Shown: positions 1-10,705 of the stretch, piece after piece | Layout: every line of letters begins with the position of its first letter | Position numbering within the stretch: position 1 is the stretch's first letter | Assembly (NCBI GenBank): GCA_903829325.1 | Contig: CAIKPM010000047.1 | Location: 1 to 38,634 of the forward strand | From: an uncultured bacterium | GTDB taxonomy: Bacteria > Vulcanimicrobiota > Vulcanimicrobiia > Vulcanimicrobiales > Vulcanimicrobiaceae | Reading direction: 5' to 3' | DNA length: 38,634 nucleotides | Position numbers and translations under genes: made by a program | The notes under the pieces: generated by a model | Told to the model about the DNA's origin: nothing | Database searches by the model: none | Seen by the model: the letters and a program-made list of their open reading frames with translations, nothing else

Positions 1-34
1 AACCACGACGACGAAGTAAATGTGATCTAGGCAT
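1..34 (-). CDS. possible start of a gene running off the left edge
   Basis: On the minus strand an ATG at 34-32 is preceded by GAGG five bases upstream and opens a frame (M-P-R-S-H-L-L-R-R-R-G) that stays open to the window edge. It lies downstream of and in the same direction as the cyclodeaminase gene. Only eleven residues are visible, so no function can be given and the start is uncertain. The rest of 35-154 holds no gene or clear terminator that I can see. Confidence 0.25.
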   Translation of the reverse strand, partial: MPRSHLLRRRG

Positions 35-154
35 GCAAACCTCGCAATGAGTGAGGGTATGCCTGGATTATCCCAAGATCAAATGGGCGACGCAAGACGG
101 TGTCAAAGCGACGCTTACATTCCATATGGTTTAGCGCCGATTGAAATGCCTGTG

Positions 155-2180
<2,026 letters not shown>

Positions 2181-2186
2181 CCACTG

Positions 2187-3431
2187 ATGAGTTATCGCCG
2201 TCTCTTTACGTCTGAATCGGTCACCGAAGGCCATCCCGACAAAATTGCCGATCAGATTTCGGATGCCGTGCTCGATGCGATTTTAGAAAAGGATCCGCAC
2301 GGTCGTGTTGCGGTTGAAACCTTTGCGATTACCGGGCAAATTCACATTGCGGGCGAGGTATCGACCACCACGTATATCGATATTCCCCGGATTGTTCGTT
2401 CGACAATTGCTGATATTGGTTACACCAAATCGAATATTGGGTTCGATGCCGATACCTGTGGAGTTTCGGTATCGATCGATGAGCAATCGGCCGATATTGC
2501 GATGGGCGTCGATCGTTCCTACGAAGCAAAGAAATCAGGTGCCGAAAATGATCCCTTCGCGCTGATTGGCGCGGGCGATCAGGGCATGATGTTTGGTTAC
2601 GCCTGCCGCGAAACCAAAGAATTAATGCCCTTGCCGATCACACTCGCGCATAATTTGACGCGCTTGCTCACCGCAGTGCGCAAAAATGGGCAGATTGGCT
2701 ATCTGCGTCCTGATGGCAAATCACAAGTCACGGTCGAGTACGATGGATTGCGCCCGGTTCGGGTTGATGCCATTGTGCTTTCCACCCAGCATGATCCAGA
2801 AGTGCCGCTCGATGTCATTCGTCACGAAGTCGAAGAGAAGATCATCCGACCGGTTATCCCAGCCGGTTTGATGGACGGGCAAACCCGCATCTATGTCAAT
2901 CCAACCGGGCGCTTCGTTATCGGTGGCCCCAAGGGCGATGCCGGTTTAACCGGTCGCAAGATTATCGCTGACACCTACGGCGGGATGGCTCGTCACGGTG
3001 GCGGTGCATTCTCGGGCAAAGATCCTACCAAGGTCGATCGTTCCGCGGCGTACGCAGCGCGTTACGTTGCGAAAAACATCGTCGGTGCAGGCTTAGCCGA
3101 TCGTTGCGAAATTCAAATCGCGTATGCGATTGGTGTCGCTGCGCCGGTGAGTGTTCTCGTCGAAACCTTCGGCACCGCGAAGATCGATGAAGCCAAAATC
3201 GCAGATCTCGTGAAGTCTCATTTTGACCTGCGTCCGGCGGCAATCATTCATCAGCTCGATTTGCGCCGGCCTATCTATAAACAGACCGCAGCCTACGGTC
3301 ACTTCGGTCGACCCGAGCTTGACCTACCCTGGGAGCGGCTCGATAAAGTCGCGCTGTTGCGTCACGCCGCCGGATTGGCGCCAGCAGGATCGGACGAAGA
3401 CCCCTTTTCAATCGCAGTCTTGACTGCTTAA
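2187..3431 (+). CDS. metK: S-adenosylmethionine synthase
   Basis: Makes SAM from methionine and ATP, a cytoplasmic tetramer in known members. The 414-residue protein shows the family landmarks in order: [17 protein letters not shown] near the N-terminus (His of the active site), [12 protein letters not shown] (about residues 130-141), and the glycine-rich [19 protein letters not shown] segment in the C-terminal third, which binds phosphates and K+/Mg2+. It begins six bases after the ahcY stop, with GAGG about 14 bases upstream of the ATG. The pair links SAM production with SAH removal. A strong intrinsic terminator follows the stop codon. Confidence 0.98.
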   Translation: MSYRRLFTSESVTEGHPDKIADQISDAVLDAILEKDPHGRVAVETFAITGQIHIAGEVSTTTYIDIPRIVRSTIADIGYTKSNIGFDADTCGVSVSIDEQSADIAMGVDRSYEAKKSGAENDPFALIGAGDQGMMFGYACRETKELMPLPITLAHNLTRLLTAVRKNGQIGYLRPDGKSQVTVEYDGLRPVRVDAIVLSTQHDPEVPLDVIRHEVEEKIIRPVIPAGLMDGQTRIYVNPTGRFVIGGPKGDAGLTGRKIIADTYGGMARHGGGAFSGKDPTKVDRSAAYAARYVAKNIVGAGLADRCEIQIAYAIGVAAPVSVLVETFGTAKIDEAKIADLVKSHFDLRPAAIIHQLDLRRPIYKQTAAYGHFGRPELDLPWERLDKVALLRHAAGLAPAGSDEDPFSIAVLTA

Positions 3432-3718
3432 TTCGACCCTTCGCTCGTTTCAGACGCCGCATCGTGAAAGGTGCGGCGTTTTTTTGTCTCGTGTTGTTCG
3501 AGATCCTCGAGAAAATAGTAGACAATCTTTTTATCGGGAAATCCTACCTTGGCCAGTTGTCGCCCAGCGACCGTCACCACTTCGTGAATATTGCCGCTTT
3601 GTTCGGCGTAGGCGTAATGAACTGCGGTGTAGTCAGGATTGTTCGCGCTGGGATGCGGCGTCACGCCGATACCGCGCAACGGCGTCTGGTGACGATGTGG
3701 GCGATCAGGCGGCGGCAT
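3428..3718 (-). CDS. small unknown protein downstream of dnaB
   Basis: A frame of 96 residues starting at ATG 3718, which overlaps the end of dnaB by 14 bases (ATG 3730 is an alternative giving 100 residues). The N-terminal third is rich in Pro and His. The middle ([13 protein letters not shown], then [13 protein letters not shown] and [16 protein letters not shown]) reads like folded protein rather than a chance frame. No family is recognised. The last codons run through the metK terminator and end four bases inside the metK stop, so the C-terminal tail may be accidental or the terminator may serve as coding sequence on this strand. It would be translationally coupled to dnaB. Confidence 0.5.
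   Translation of the reverse strand: MPPPDRPHRHQTPLRGIGVTPHPSANNPDYTAVHYAYAEQSGNIHEVVTVAGRQLAKVGFPDKKIVYYFLEDLEQHETKKRRTFHDAASETSEGSN
3454..3486 (+). terminator. intrinsic terminator of ahcY-metK
   Basis: A 10-bp stem, 3454-3463 pairing with 3470-3479 and including one G-U pair, has the six-base loop GTGAAA and is followed by an uninterrupted T run to 3486. It begins about 20 bp after the metK stop. Confidence 0.93.
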
Positions 3719-5081
3719 AGTGTGATTCATCCCCGTACGGCACGAAAAGCGTATGCTCTTTGAGGAAGCGCAGCTTGATGGTTCCCGTGGGGCCGGCGCG
3801 ATGTTTAGCGATAATAAATTCGGTGAGATCGGCTTCTGGGGTTTCGGGTTGATAATAGGCTTCGCGATACAAGAAGGCTACGAGATCGGCTTCCTGTTCA
3901 ATAGACCCAGAATCGCGCAAATCGGCGAGCATCGGGCGCTTATCTTGGCGTGATTCAACCCCGCGATTGAGCTGAGCGAGCGCAATAATAGGTACACGCA
4001 ATTCTTTTGCGGTGGCTTTGAGGACGCGGCAAATATCTGAGAGTTCTTCGTTACGGTTTGCGTTGCGATTGAGTGCACTCGGGCGTACTAACTGCAAATA
4101 ATCGATGAAGACAGCCGAGAGGCCTGACGATGCGTGTAGGCGGCGACAACGGCTACGCAATTCGGTGACGGTCACTGCTCCCGAATCATCGATAAACAGT
4201 GGCATTTCCGAGAGTAGTCCCATGCCGTAGGAGATTTTTTCCCAGTCCTCAGGGGCAAGATTTCCTTTGCGCAAGCGTTGAGCGTCGACTCTTGATTCGG
4301 CACATAACAAACGCGAAACGAGTTCATTATTGGTCATTTCGAGCGAAAAAATTGCAACTGGTAAGCCCGATTCGCGTGCTGCAGCCGCGGCCATATTGAG
4401 TGCTAACGCCGTTTTGCCCATGGCCGGACGCGCAGCTAAAATAATAAAATTACCCGGGTGAAACCCCGCGGTAAAATGATCAATATCGTGGTAGCCTGAA
4501 GTCAGGCCGGTTTTCTGGCCTTGCTCGTGATACAGCGTGTCGAGTTGCTCAAACGCGGGCTTGAGCAATTTGCTGATCGGTGTAAAATCACCGCGAGATT
4601 GGCGTCGACCAATTTCATAGATGAGCTGTTCACTCTTATCGAGCGCGGATTCGACGTCGTCTTCGCTTTCGAAGCCGAGACTCGCGACTTGCGAGCCGAC
4701 ATGAATGAGTCCACGGAGCACTGCTTTTTCGCGAATAATCCGCGCATAATATTCGGCTGAGGCAGCAGTCGGAATGGTCTCCATGAGGCTGGAGATATAC
4801 GCTGGGCCACCGATACGTTCGAGTTGGCCGCGCTGACGGAGTTCTTCTACCAGGGTGATTTTATCGAGTGGTTCGCCCTGCTCAAACAAGCGCAGCAGCG
4901 CGGTAAATAACAGCTCATGTACATGCGAATAAAAATCAGCCGGCGTCACGAGTTCGGTGACCAACGACATAATTTCGCGATCGATTAAGACCGAGCCGAT
5001 CAGTGCCATTTCCGCTTCAAGATTTTGCGGCGGAATGCGTTCGGCGGAAGAAGTACCGGTGATGACGCTGGTTTGTAGCAT
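3705..5081 (-). CDS. dnaB: replicative DNA helicase DnaB
   Basis: The hexameric 5'-3' helicase that unwinds DNA at the replication fork and recruits primase. The N-terminal helical domain starts with IPPQNLEAEMALIGSVL. The RecA-like C-terminal domain carries the Walker A loop ARPAMGKTA at residues 217-225, a Walker B strand in AVFIDYLQLV, and ADLRDSGSIEQEADLVAFLYR further on. Length (458 residues) is normal and no intein is present. It is the third gene after rpsR and rplI, as in many bacteria, and is separated from rplI by an 83-bp gap that holds a long hairpin. Confidence 0.98.
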   Translation of the reverse strand: MLQTSVITGTSSAERIPPQNLEAEMALIGSVLIDREIMSLVTELVTPADFYSHVHELLFTALLRLFEQGEPLDKITLVEELRQRGQLERIGGPAYISSLMETIPTAASAEYYARIIREKAVLRGLIHVGSQVASLGFESEDDVESALDKSEQLIYEIGRRQSRGDFTPISKLLKPAFEQLDTLYHEQGQKTGLTSGYHDIDHFTAGFHPGNFIILAARPAMGKTALALNMAAAAARESGLPVAIFSLEMTNNELVSRLLCAESRVDAQRLRKGNLAPEDWEKISYGMGLLSEMPLFIDDSGAVTVTELRSRCRRLHASSGLSAVFIDYLQLVRPSALNRNANRNEELSDICRVLKATAKELRVPIIALAQLNRGVESRQDKRPMLADLRDSGSIEQEADLVAFLYREAYYQPETPEADLTEFIIAKHRAGPTGTIKLRFLKEHTLFVPYGDESHYAAA

Positions 5082-5096
5082 GAGCGATTCTTATGA

Positions 5097-5132
5097 CAGA
5101 AGGGACCCCCGCAAATGCGAGCGTCCCTTCTG
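5097..5132. promoter_or_regulatory. long hairpin between rplI and dnaB
   Basis: CAGAAGGGAC (5097-5106) is perfectly complementary to GTCCCTTCTG (5123-5132), and the loop itself contains CGCA/TGCG arms, giving a long near-continuous stem. There is no T run on either side, so it is not a classic terminator. In the transcript it separates two ribosomal protein genes from the low-demand helicase gene, which suits an mRNA-processing or attenuation site. That role is inferred from position only. Confidence 0.6.
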
Positions 5133-5164
5133 GTTCGCTTTTGACCGACTCAGGCCTCGCAGGA

Positions 5165-5617
5165 TTACGCCGGAGCGGCGACGACCTGCAGCGACGTTTT
5201 CGCCGTGATATTTTTGCCCAACCGGACCGTGATCGGGTATGTCCCGAGCGATTTGATATTATCGGGCATTTCGATTTTATGGCGATCCACTGGGATCGAA
5301 AACTCCGCTTCAAGCGCATCGGCAACATGGTGGTTGGTCACGGTGCCAAACAGGCGGCCGTTCCCTCCACAACGCACAGGGACGCTGATCGCACGTGTTT
5401 CGAGGGTTTTCGCGAGGGCTTCGGCATCCGCGCGAGCCTCTGCTTCACGGCGTTGTTTCGCACGCTGCTGCGCTTGGATCACCGCTAGGGCGCCTTGCGA
5501 AGCTTCCGCGGCTAATTTGCGTGGGAAGAGGTAATTGTACGCGAAACCGTCTTTGACTTCGGCAACGTCGCCGCGTTTACCGAGACTCTTGACATCTTCG
5601 AGGAGGATTACTTGCAT
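5165..5617 (-). CDS. rplI: large ribosomal subunit protein bL9
   Basis: A 150-residue bL9. The N-terminal 23S rRNA-binding domain reads MQVILLEDVKSLGKRGD followed by GFAYNYLFPRKLA, which is the family signature. A long charged Ala/Gln/Glu/Arg helix connects it to the C-terminal domain beginning near VPVRCGGNGRLFGTVTNHH. The gene starts three bases after the rpsR stop, with no recognisable Shine-Dalgarno sequence, so translation is probably coupled to rpsR. Assignment is secure. Confidence 0.97.
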   Translation of the reverse strand: MQVILLEDVKSLGKRGDVAEVKDGFAYNYLFPRKLAAEASQGALAVIQAQQRAKQRREAEARADAEALAKTLETRAISVPVRCGGNGRLFGTVTNHHVADALEAEFSIPVDRHKIEMPDNIKSLGTYPITVRLGKNITAKTSLQVVAAPA

Positions 5618-5620
5618 CGA

Positions 5621-5869
5621 TTATTCGGAAGTGAAGGGCAGGAGGGCAATGAAACGCGAGCGTTTGATCGCAACAGTTAACAGACGTTGGTGCTTGGCGC
5701 AATTTCCAGAGATACGGCGGGGCAAAATCTTGCCGCGCTCAGAAATATTTTTGCGTAAGCGACTCACGTCTTTATAATCGATTTCGGTGATGCGCTCTGT
5801 ACAGAAAACACAGACTTTACGCTTAGGGCGGCGCTCTTTTTTCTGCACGCGCTTTTTGGTCACGGACAT
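5621..5869 (-). CDS. rpsR: small ribosomal subunit protein bS18
   Basis: An 82-residue bS18. The recognisable core runs from CVFC through [17 protein letters not shown] and [19 protein letters not shown] to the C-terminus. The CVFC pair plus the C and H of NCAKH make this the zinc-binding (C+) form. The usual upstream partners rpsF and ssb are missing: the next gene upstream is an AlkA-type glycosylase in the same orientation, after a 170-bp gap with tandem hairpins. Normally bS6 and bS18 are made together and feed back on their own leader, so regulation here may differ. Confidence 0.97.
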   Translation of the reverse strand: MSVTKKRVQKKERRPKRKVCVFCTERITEIDYKDVSRLRKNISERGKILPRRISGNCAKHQRLLTVAIKRSRFIALLPFTSE

Positions 5870-5924
5870 GTGGAAAATGGACCTTTCATGTAGGTGGGAA
5901 TGGCCGATAGAACGACCCTACACA

Positions 5925-5958
5925 CGTGAACTCGGTTCACGCCCCAGAACTCCTGGGG
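5925..5958. promoter_or_regulatory. tandem hairpins in the rpsR leader, including a GTGAACnnnGTTCAC palindrome
   Basis: Two adjacent perfect inverted repeats lie 56-89 bp upstream of the rpsR start: CGTGAAC (5925-5931)/GTTCACG (5935-5941), and CCCCAG (5942-5947)/CTGGGG (5953-5958). There is no T run. They could be RNA structure in the ribosomal-protein leader, or the first could be a protein-binding palindrome. The same 15-bp pattern GTGAACnnnGTTCAC recurs at 14143-14157 ahead of a different gene. I could not confirm the S6:S18 leader motif. Confidence 0.5.
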
Positions 5959-6042
5959 GATACTCACCCGATCCAGCGGGACCGGCGAGGAAGCATAGCA
6001 GGTACGGGTACGTGATCGCACCCCAATATCCCTGGGTTAGCG

Positions 6043-6678
6043 CTAGTATGTCACGGGGATCGGGTCAATGCTGTGCCAGAGGTACCAGGTGGCGACGGTA
6101 CGGTACGGGCGCCAGCGTTCGGCCAAATTGACCAAGGTGCTCGTTGGTGTCTTCACCCCGCCAAAATAATGGCGTTCGATGGCTTTGCGTACGCCAAGGT
6201 CAGCAATCGGAAAAACATCAGGACGCAGCAAGTGAAAAATCAAGAACATCTCGGCTGACCAGCGGCCGATCCCTTTGATCGAGAGCAGCTCGGCGATCAC
6301 GGTGTCGTCATCCTGACCGCGCCAAGTCTGTCTACGGCGTGCGGAAAAAAACAGCGCGAGTTCGCGCAAATAGAGTGCCTTCTGCCGCGATAGGCCGGCG
6401 CTGCGAAGGTCAGCTTCGCTCAGGGCGAGCAGGGTCGAGGGCAGCATCTCGTTTTGGAGCGCCGTTTTTAGTCGGTTCCAGATACTCTCGGCCGCGCTGA
6501 CCGATATCTGCTGTCCGACGATTGCCCGTGCCAGCGAGAAGAATGCGTTTCCCTTGCTGCTCAGGGTCTGACCTTGATAGCGGCTGATGAGCTGGCCCAA
6601 GATTGGGTCAACCTCGCTCAAATAGCGTTTTGCCCGGGGCCAGTAACTGGGTGGTTTGCGCAGAGGGGTGGTATGCAT
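6043..6678 (-). CDS. DNA-3-methyladenine glycosylase II family protein (AlkA-like)
   Basis: A base-excision repair enzyme that removes alkylated purines. The 211-residue protein has the HhH-GPD fold: GQQISVSAAESIWNRL near residues 55-70, the helix-hairpin-helix IKGIGRWSAEMFL at 134-146, and the catalytic Asp160 in FPIADLGVRKA. It lacks the N-terminal domain of E. coli AlkA and resembles the short Mag1/archaeal-type enzymes. The C-terminus (RWRPYRTVATWYLW) matches the family. It is transcribed towards rpsR but separated by 170 bp containing leader structure, so it is probably an independent unit. Confidence 0.92.
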   Translation of the reverse strand: MHTTPLRKPPSYWPRAKRYLSEVDPILGQLISRYQGQTLSSKGNAFFSLARAIVGQQISVSAAESIWNRLKTALQNEMLPSTLLALSEADLRSAGLSRQKALYLRELALFFSARRRQTWRGQDDDTVIAELLSIKGIGRWSAEMFLIFHLLRPDVFPIADLGVRKAIERHYFGGVKTPTSTLVNLAERWRPYRTVATWYLWHSIDPIPVTY

Positions 6679-6706
6679 CCGATATCCTCTAGGAACCCGA
6701 CTAGGT

Positions 6707-8029
6707 CTAGAACAGTGAACCCGGATCTTCGCACCAGAGATTCGTTGTCAGAATGGGCAGGAGCGGGCCACTGGGTTCGTTTGTGACAATCGCGGCATTC
6801 ATTTGGATTTGTTTGAGGAGGGTGTCCATCGCATGGAGTTGCTGGAGCTGACCGAGTTGGGTTGTGCAGACGTTGGCGGGCAGGATGGGATTCGATACCA
6901 ATTCAGGCGGTGCTGCAACGGTAACCGTTTGGCCTAAGAGTTGACCTGCCGCCGAGACCGCGTCGCCCTGCAGGCGAATATTGTCGTTGCGGTAGCCAGG
7001 CGGTGGTGTTGCCACGCTCTGCGTGATTTGCGGAGCAAGCCGTAGGAAGAGCGCTTGGCTACCAGGCGCATCAAAGGCATAGGCCGAGTCGCCAGTGAGC
7101 AGGCTCAGGAATTGGGCGAAGGTGCCGCCTAGCGAATGCCCAGCCAGGGTGATGTGCGCATGCGGGTGCGTGCTGGTGATCGTGTTGGCGAAGTCACGGA
7201 GCTCGGCGAAATCCTGGAGGAAAGCTTTTTCAAGCTTTGCGTTGAGTGGATCGCTGGGCGTGGTAAGGGCGTACAAACCGTCGCGCAGCGAAGTTTGGTC
7301 GGCAGCTGAGCCGCGCAGCGTAATCACGATTTGGCTGCCGTCGTCACTGCGGTAGGCGTTTGCGCTGGCTTCTACGCTGTTGCAGTGATAATGCAAGACG
7401 GTGCAGGTATTGCTCAGGAATTGATAGCCATCGGTCGCTGCATTCCCGCTGTAAATATTCCGGCTGAGTGTCGCGATGACCCGGAGAGAAGGCGGTGGTG
7501 CGGTTCGCACAATCAAGGGAACTGCGCCGAGCTTGACCCGGTGAGGTGGGCGTTGCCGCCAGCTCAAGACACCGAGGCGGTGTCGTTTGCCGAGATGTGG
7601 GGTCGCTTCGCCGAGGAGGGTGCTGGGTTGGGTGCTTAAGCCGCAGGTGGGGCTTACGGGGATGCTCTGGGGCGTAAAGAGCGCGGTTTTGCTGCCTGGA
7701 CTGAGCGGCGTGAAGCGGATATCCTCATAATAATGTTCGCCGGGCCGATGCGTGCCAATGTACGTCCCGCCAAGATCGTGGAATTCGTTGGCATTTGCAC
7801 CGCTGATGATGACGTGATTGGTCACGGTTCCAGCTGCACAGCTGCCGCCGTTCGAGCTCGATAGGGACAGTCCAAGCCCGCCGTACAAACGCAAAATCTT
7901 CGAGCTGCCCACGGGCAGATGTCCAAACTGTAGCTCCCCTGCGCTGGCTAGGCCACCGGCCCCTAGCCAAAGCAGCCCACCACAGGCGAGCCCAAATCCC
8001 CATTGTCGAACCACGTGCAACATATTCAT
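6707..8029 (-). CDS. secreted class 3 lipase-like alpha/beta hydrolase
   Basis: A 440-residue protein with a signal peptide (hydrophobic stretch at about 10-28, cleavage likely after ASA at 28-30). Residues 31-130 look like a beta-sandwich of the choice-of-anchor/ASH kind (ISGANANEFHDLGG, then DIRFTPLSPGSKTA). The rest resembles the Lipase_3 fold: VITLRGS (the oxyanion-side strand), then the nucleophile elbow GHSLGG with Ser299, followed by YAFDAPGSQA. A candidate Asp is in IRLQGDAV and a candidate His in QQLHAMDT, not confirmed. Substrate is unknown (a neutral lipid or other ester). An alternative start is ATG 8023. It is preceded by a terminator-like hairpin, so it is likely transcribed separately from the neighbouring secreted-protein gene. 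Confidence 0.82.
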   Translation of the reverse strand: MNMLHVVRQWGFGLACGGLLWLGAGGLASAGELQFGHLPVGSSKILRLYGGLGLSLSSSNGGSCAAGTVTNHVIISGANANEFHDLGGTYIGTHRPGEHYYEDIRFTPLSPGSKTALFTPQSIPVSPTCGLSTQPSTLLGEATPHLGKRHRLGVLSWRQRPPHRVKLGAVPLIVRTAPPPSLRVIATLSRNIYSGNAATDGYQFLSNTCTVLHYHCNSVEASANAYRSDDGSQIVITLRGSAADQTSLRDGLYALTTPSDPLNAKLEKAFLQDFAELRDFANTITSTHPHAHITLAGHSLGGTFAQFLSLLTGDSAYAFDAPGSQALFLRLAPQITQSVATPPPGYRNDNIRLQGDAVSAAGQLLGQTVTVAAPPELVSNPILPANVCTTQLGQLQQLHAMDTLLKQIQMNAAIVTNEPSGPLLPILTTNLWCEDPGSLF

Positions 8030-8071
8030 AATCGCTGATATCGGCGCTTGTCCAAAAAAACTTGCGCTCTC

Positions 8072-8118
8072 AAAAAATGGCAGACTATCGAGCGTTGCGT
8101 GACAAGGTGCTCGCTGCC
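8072..8118 (-). terminator. probable terminator after the CBM20-like/OstA-like pair
   Basis: On the minus strand, GGCAG plus CGAGC (8118-8109) can pair with GCTCG plus CTGCC (8093-8079, with a five-base bulge), followed by six T bases (8077-8072). It lies 8 bp beyond the stop of the CBM20-like gene and before the lipase start. The bulge makes it weaker than the other terminators here. Confidence 0.45.
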
Positions 8119-8125
8119 CGCAAGA

Positions 8126-8914
8126 TTATTGCCTGAACTGAAATGGGCGGCCGGTTTGTGGGGTTGGTATCGCGTTGGGGCCGGGTATGGTTCCGCCGCT
8201 GGGATTTTCGTCGCCCCAGTGGTAGACGGTGTCTTTGCGGCGCGCAACATCGAGGTTTTGCACGATGTAGGTGTGCGGCGGCCCTTCGAGCCCGTTTTCC
8301 TGGCGCTCTGCTGAGCGCCAGGTTCCGCGGGTGTAGCGGTACACAAATTTCGTGCCCGACGCTAGCGTGCGCGTGATGCGGAAATGGAGCGCGTCAACAC
8401 GGTCCATGCGCATTTCCATCGGATCCCAACCGCTGGCTTGGGTTGAGAAATAGACTGCGTCGGTAAAACTCGTGCTAGGAGGTACTTCCACGAGAAAGAC
8501 CACGAGTACCGGCTCACCCGTGAAACCCTCTTGATTGCCGAACTCTGGATTGGGTTTAGGGGCAGAAGCTGCAACCGCAAAGCGACGCACGTCATCCGGC
8601 GGCTTGCCACCAGTCACGTTCGGCAACGGAGTCGAACTCATATCTAATTCGACGATTTGCCCGTTTTCGCTAAAGCTTGCTTGGGCGTATTGCGCAGTCA
8701 CATCTTCGTCAACAGTGAGCCGACGATGGGTGCGAGCATCTTGGATCACGACCTGGGGTGCCAGTGGGTAGGCGTCGCCATTCGAAAAAAATGCGTAGCT
8801 CTGGGTGAGATCGAGCAAGCGCCCGCTCGTTGTGAGTGCGGGTGTTGTAGCGGCACTGCTCGCAAGTGGCAGCGCGCAGAGAGCAGTCAAAAAGAGGACG
8901 CGTATGGGCTGCAT
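8126..8914 (-). CDS. secreted protein with a CBM20/CBM48-like domain
   Basis: A 262-residue protein with a clear signal peptide (hydrophobic residues 5-20, cleavage near SSAATT). An N-terminal unknown domain (about 25-125) is followed by a beta-sandwich at about 130-230 whose pattern VPPSTSFTDAVYFST, then SGWDPMEMRMDRVD, FRITRTLASGTKFVYRYTRG and W-R-S-A-E-R is typical of starch-binding-like modules found beside secreted hydrolases. No catalytic domain is present. Its ATG follows directly on the TAA of the OstA-like gene (TAAATG), so the two are translationally coupled and the protein may work with that outer membrane protein. Carbohydrate binding is an inference from fold only. Confidence 0.72.
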   Translation of the reverse strand: MQPIRVLFLTALCALPLASSAATTPALTTSGRLLDLTQSYAFFSNGDAYPLAPQVVIQDARTHRRLTVDEDVTAQYAQASFSENGQIVELDMSSTPLPNVTGGKPPDDVRRFAVAASAPKPNPEFGNQEGFTGEPVLVVFLVEVPPSTSFTDAVYFSTQASGWDPMEMRMDRVDALHFRITRTLASGTKFVYRYTRGTWRSAERQENGLEGPPHTYIVQNLDVARRKDTVYHWGDENPSGGTIPGPNAIPTPQTGRPFQFRQ

Positions 8915-10705
8915 TTATCCACTCACTTGAAGGGCGAACGTGGGGCTAAAATGTTGTGCGCCAAAGTTGTAATAGTACGTGCGCGACAAGTCAACGCGTA
9001 AGTGCGGACGTAGTTGTGCGCGTACTTCACCGGTAATACTAAAAGGCGCTGGTCCGAATACGGTGGGCACTGTTTTCGGGAAATCGTTGGTCTCAGCAAA
9101 AATCAGCGAACTATTGAAATTGGGATTTGGTGTGTACACAAAACCTTGCGAGAGCGTGCGCAGTGTTGCAAATCCCGCAAATTCTGGATTCAGCCCGTCG
9201 GTCGGCATGGGATACACCAAGCGTTGCTGACTGCCGTATTGGTCGCCGGTATGCGCGATGGTATATGCTAAGTACGTCGACATTTTTGTGCCGTAGCTCT
9301 TACTTAGCGAAATTTTCGTGGTTGCGGTGTTAATTTGGTGCGGGAGCGAATACGATTTTCTTTGCGTGTCGAACGACGCATTGAGATACACATCATTCCC
9401 ATGCGAATCACGGCTGAGCCGATACGATGGCGTCGAAATCGTTCCGCCGATGAAGCTATACGTCATGGTGGGCACGCCGACGCCAATCAACGCCGCGCCC
9501 TGTGGGGTCAGCGGGGTGTAGGTAATGCTTCCTGGTGTTGAGCTTGCAGATGCTGGTAGAATGCCGAATTGATCGTGGTCATAATCGTAGCCGGAACGTA
9601 AACGGTATTTTAAAGGCAGCTTGGCTATTTTGTGGTCTTGACCGATCCACGCGAGTTGCATTTCGATCGGGTGATTGGGAATGAATACATGACTTCCATC
9701 GCCATAACAATTACACGCATTATTCGGATTGGCTAAGAGACTCTGATAGTATTGATCGATCGTGTATTGCAGATACGAATGCTTGAGTGCTTGAGTCGTG
9801 CGAATATCGAGATATAACGACGCATTCAATGGTTGCGAAAAACCATGTTGGAACGCTTGTTCTTGAGCAAAGGTTTGAATTTGTAAGGTGGGACTCAGGG
9901 TGTACGAACCCAGGAGGTTGTACTGTTTAAGCGAGTGGTTCAGCGGGCTGATTGAACCAACCAGGTAGGCTCTGGGACTCACCAGACGCTGCTCGATCGC
10001 ACCAAACACCCCGTTCCCTCCGCCAACCCGCAAATGGAAAGCGGTGTTCGCGTTGCCGCTCCCTGCAAAAGGGTACGAGGCATCAAAATTCGCACCCGCG
10101 AGCGAGTTCTGCGAAAAATTGGGGTTTGACGAGAGGTTGATGACATAATCCGGGACGGGCACCGTCACGACGCTCGTGTTGAGTTCGGACATAGCAAAGT
10201 GCACGTCGGATTTGGGATGGATCACGACGTCTTTGCCCACGAGTTGAGGATGCTTACTGAGGTTCTCGGGCAAGGCAAAAGCATCGCCCGGCATTTCGCG
10301 ACCAGCTATCGCTTGGCTGAATGTCTCATCAAGATACGTAATGTGATCAGGCACATGGTCTGAGGCGAGCACATATACCCGCTGGAATTCGAGAAAATTT
10401 GCTACGCCAGCAGCGTCGAGCTTCAGGTTGGGACCCTCGAGATGAACGTGCCCGGCGAGGAGATAGCGATTGGCTTTGAGGTCCATACTGAAGTAGCGTG
10501 CGGTTGCCTTCACTCCTCGCGGCAGCTCGAGCTCGACCTGCCCCCGTGCTACGATCGTGAAGTGATCGGCGTCGTAGATCACCTGAGCCGCATGTAGATG
10601 TAGTGTTTGGGGGAGCTTACTCACCGGCTCCGCGGCGCTAGTCGGAGTGACCAACAAGCCAGCAAGGAGCATCACGGCAAACAGCCGGCAACGATTCATT
10701 AGCAA
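8915..10705 (-). CDS. OstA/LptD-like outer membrane protein
   Basis: A 596-residue exported protein (TTG start; ATG two codons later is equally good). After the signal peptide (to about residue 25) comes an OstA/LptA-like N-terminal beta region: LHLHAAQVIYDADHF, VARGQVELELPRG, LLAGHVHLEG, repeats of short strands as in LptA and the LptD periplasmic domain. The remainder alternates hydrophobic and polar residues with many aromatic ends, as expected for a beta-barrel. LptD proteins insert LPS into the outer membrane and are usually longer (about 750 residues), so this may be a short LptD relative or a paralogue. CNCYGDGS at about residue 330 is a Cys pair inside the barrel region. The gene is translationally coupled to the CBM20-like gene. 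Confidence 0.6.
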   Translation of the reverse strand: MLMNRCRLFAVMLLAGLLVTPTSAAEPVSKLPQTLHLHAAQVIYDADHFTIVARGQVELELPRGVKATARYFSMDLKANRYLLAGHVHLEGPNLKLDAAGVANFLEFQRVYVLASDHVPDHITYLDETFSQAIAGREMPGDAFALPENLSKHPQLVGKDVVIHPKSDVHFAMSELNTSVVTVPVPDYVINLSSNPNFSQNSLAGANFDASYPFAGSGNANTAFHLRVGGGNGVFGAIEQRLVSPRAYLVGSISPLNHSLKQYNLLGSYTLSPTLQIQTFAQEQAFQHGFSQPLNASLYLDIRTTQALKHSYLQYTIDQYYQSLLANPNNACNCYGDGSHVFIPNHPIEMQLAWIGQDHKIAKLPLKYRLRSGYDYDHDQFGILPASASSTPGSITYTPLTPQGAALIGVGVPTMTYSFIGGTISTPSYRLSRDSHGNDVYLNASFDTQRKSYSLPHQINTATTKISLSKSYGTKMSTYLAYTIAHTGDQYGSQQRLVYPMPTDGLNPEFAGFATLRTLSQGFVYTPNPNFNSSLIFAETNDFPKTVPTVFGPAPFSITGEVRAQLRPHLRVDLSRTYYYNFGAQHFSPTFALQVSG

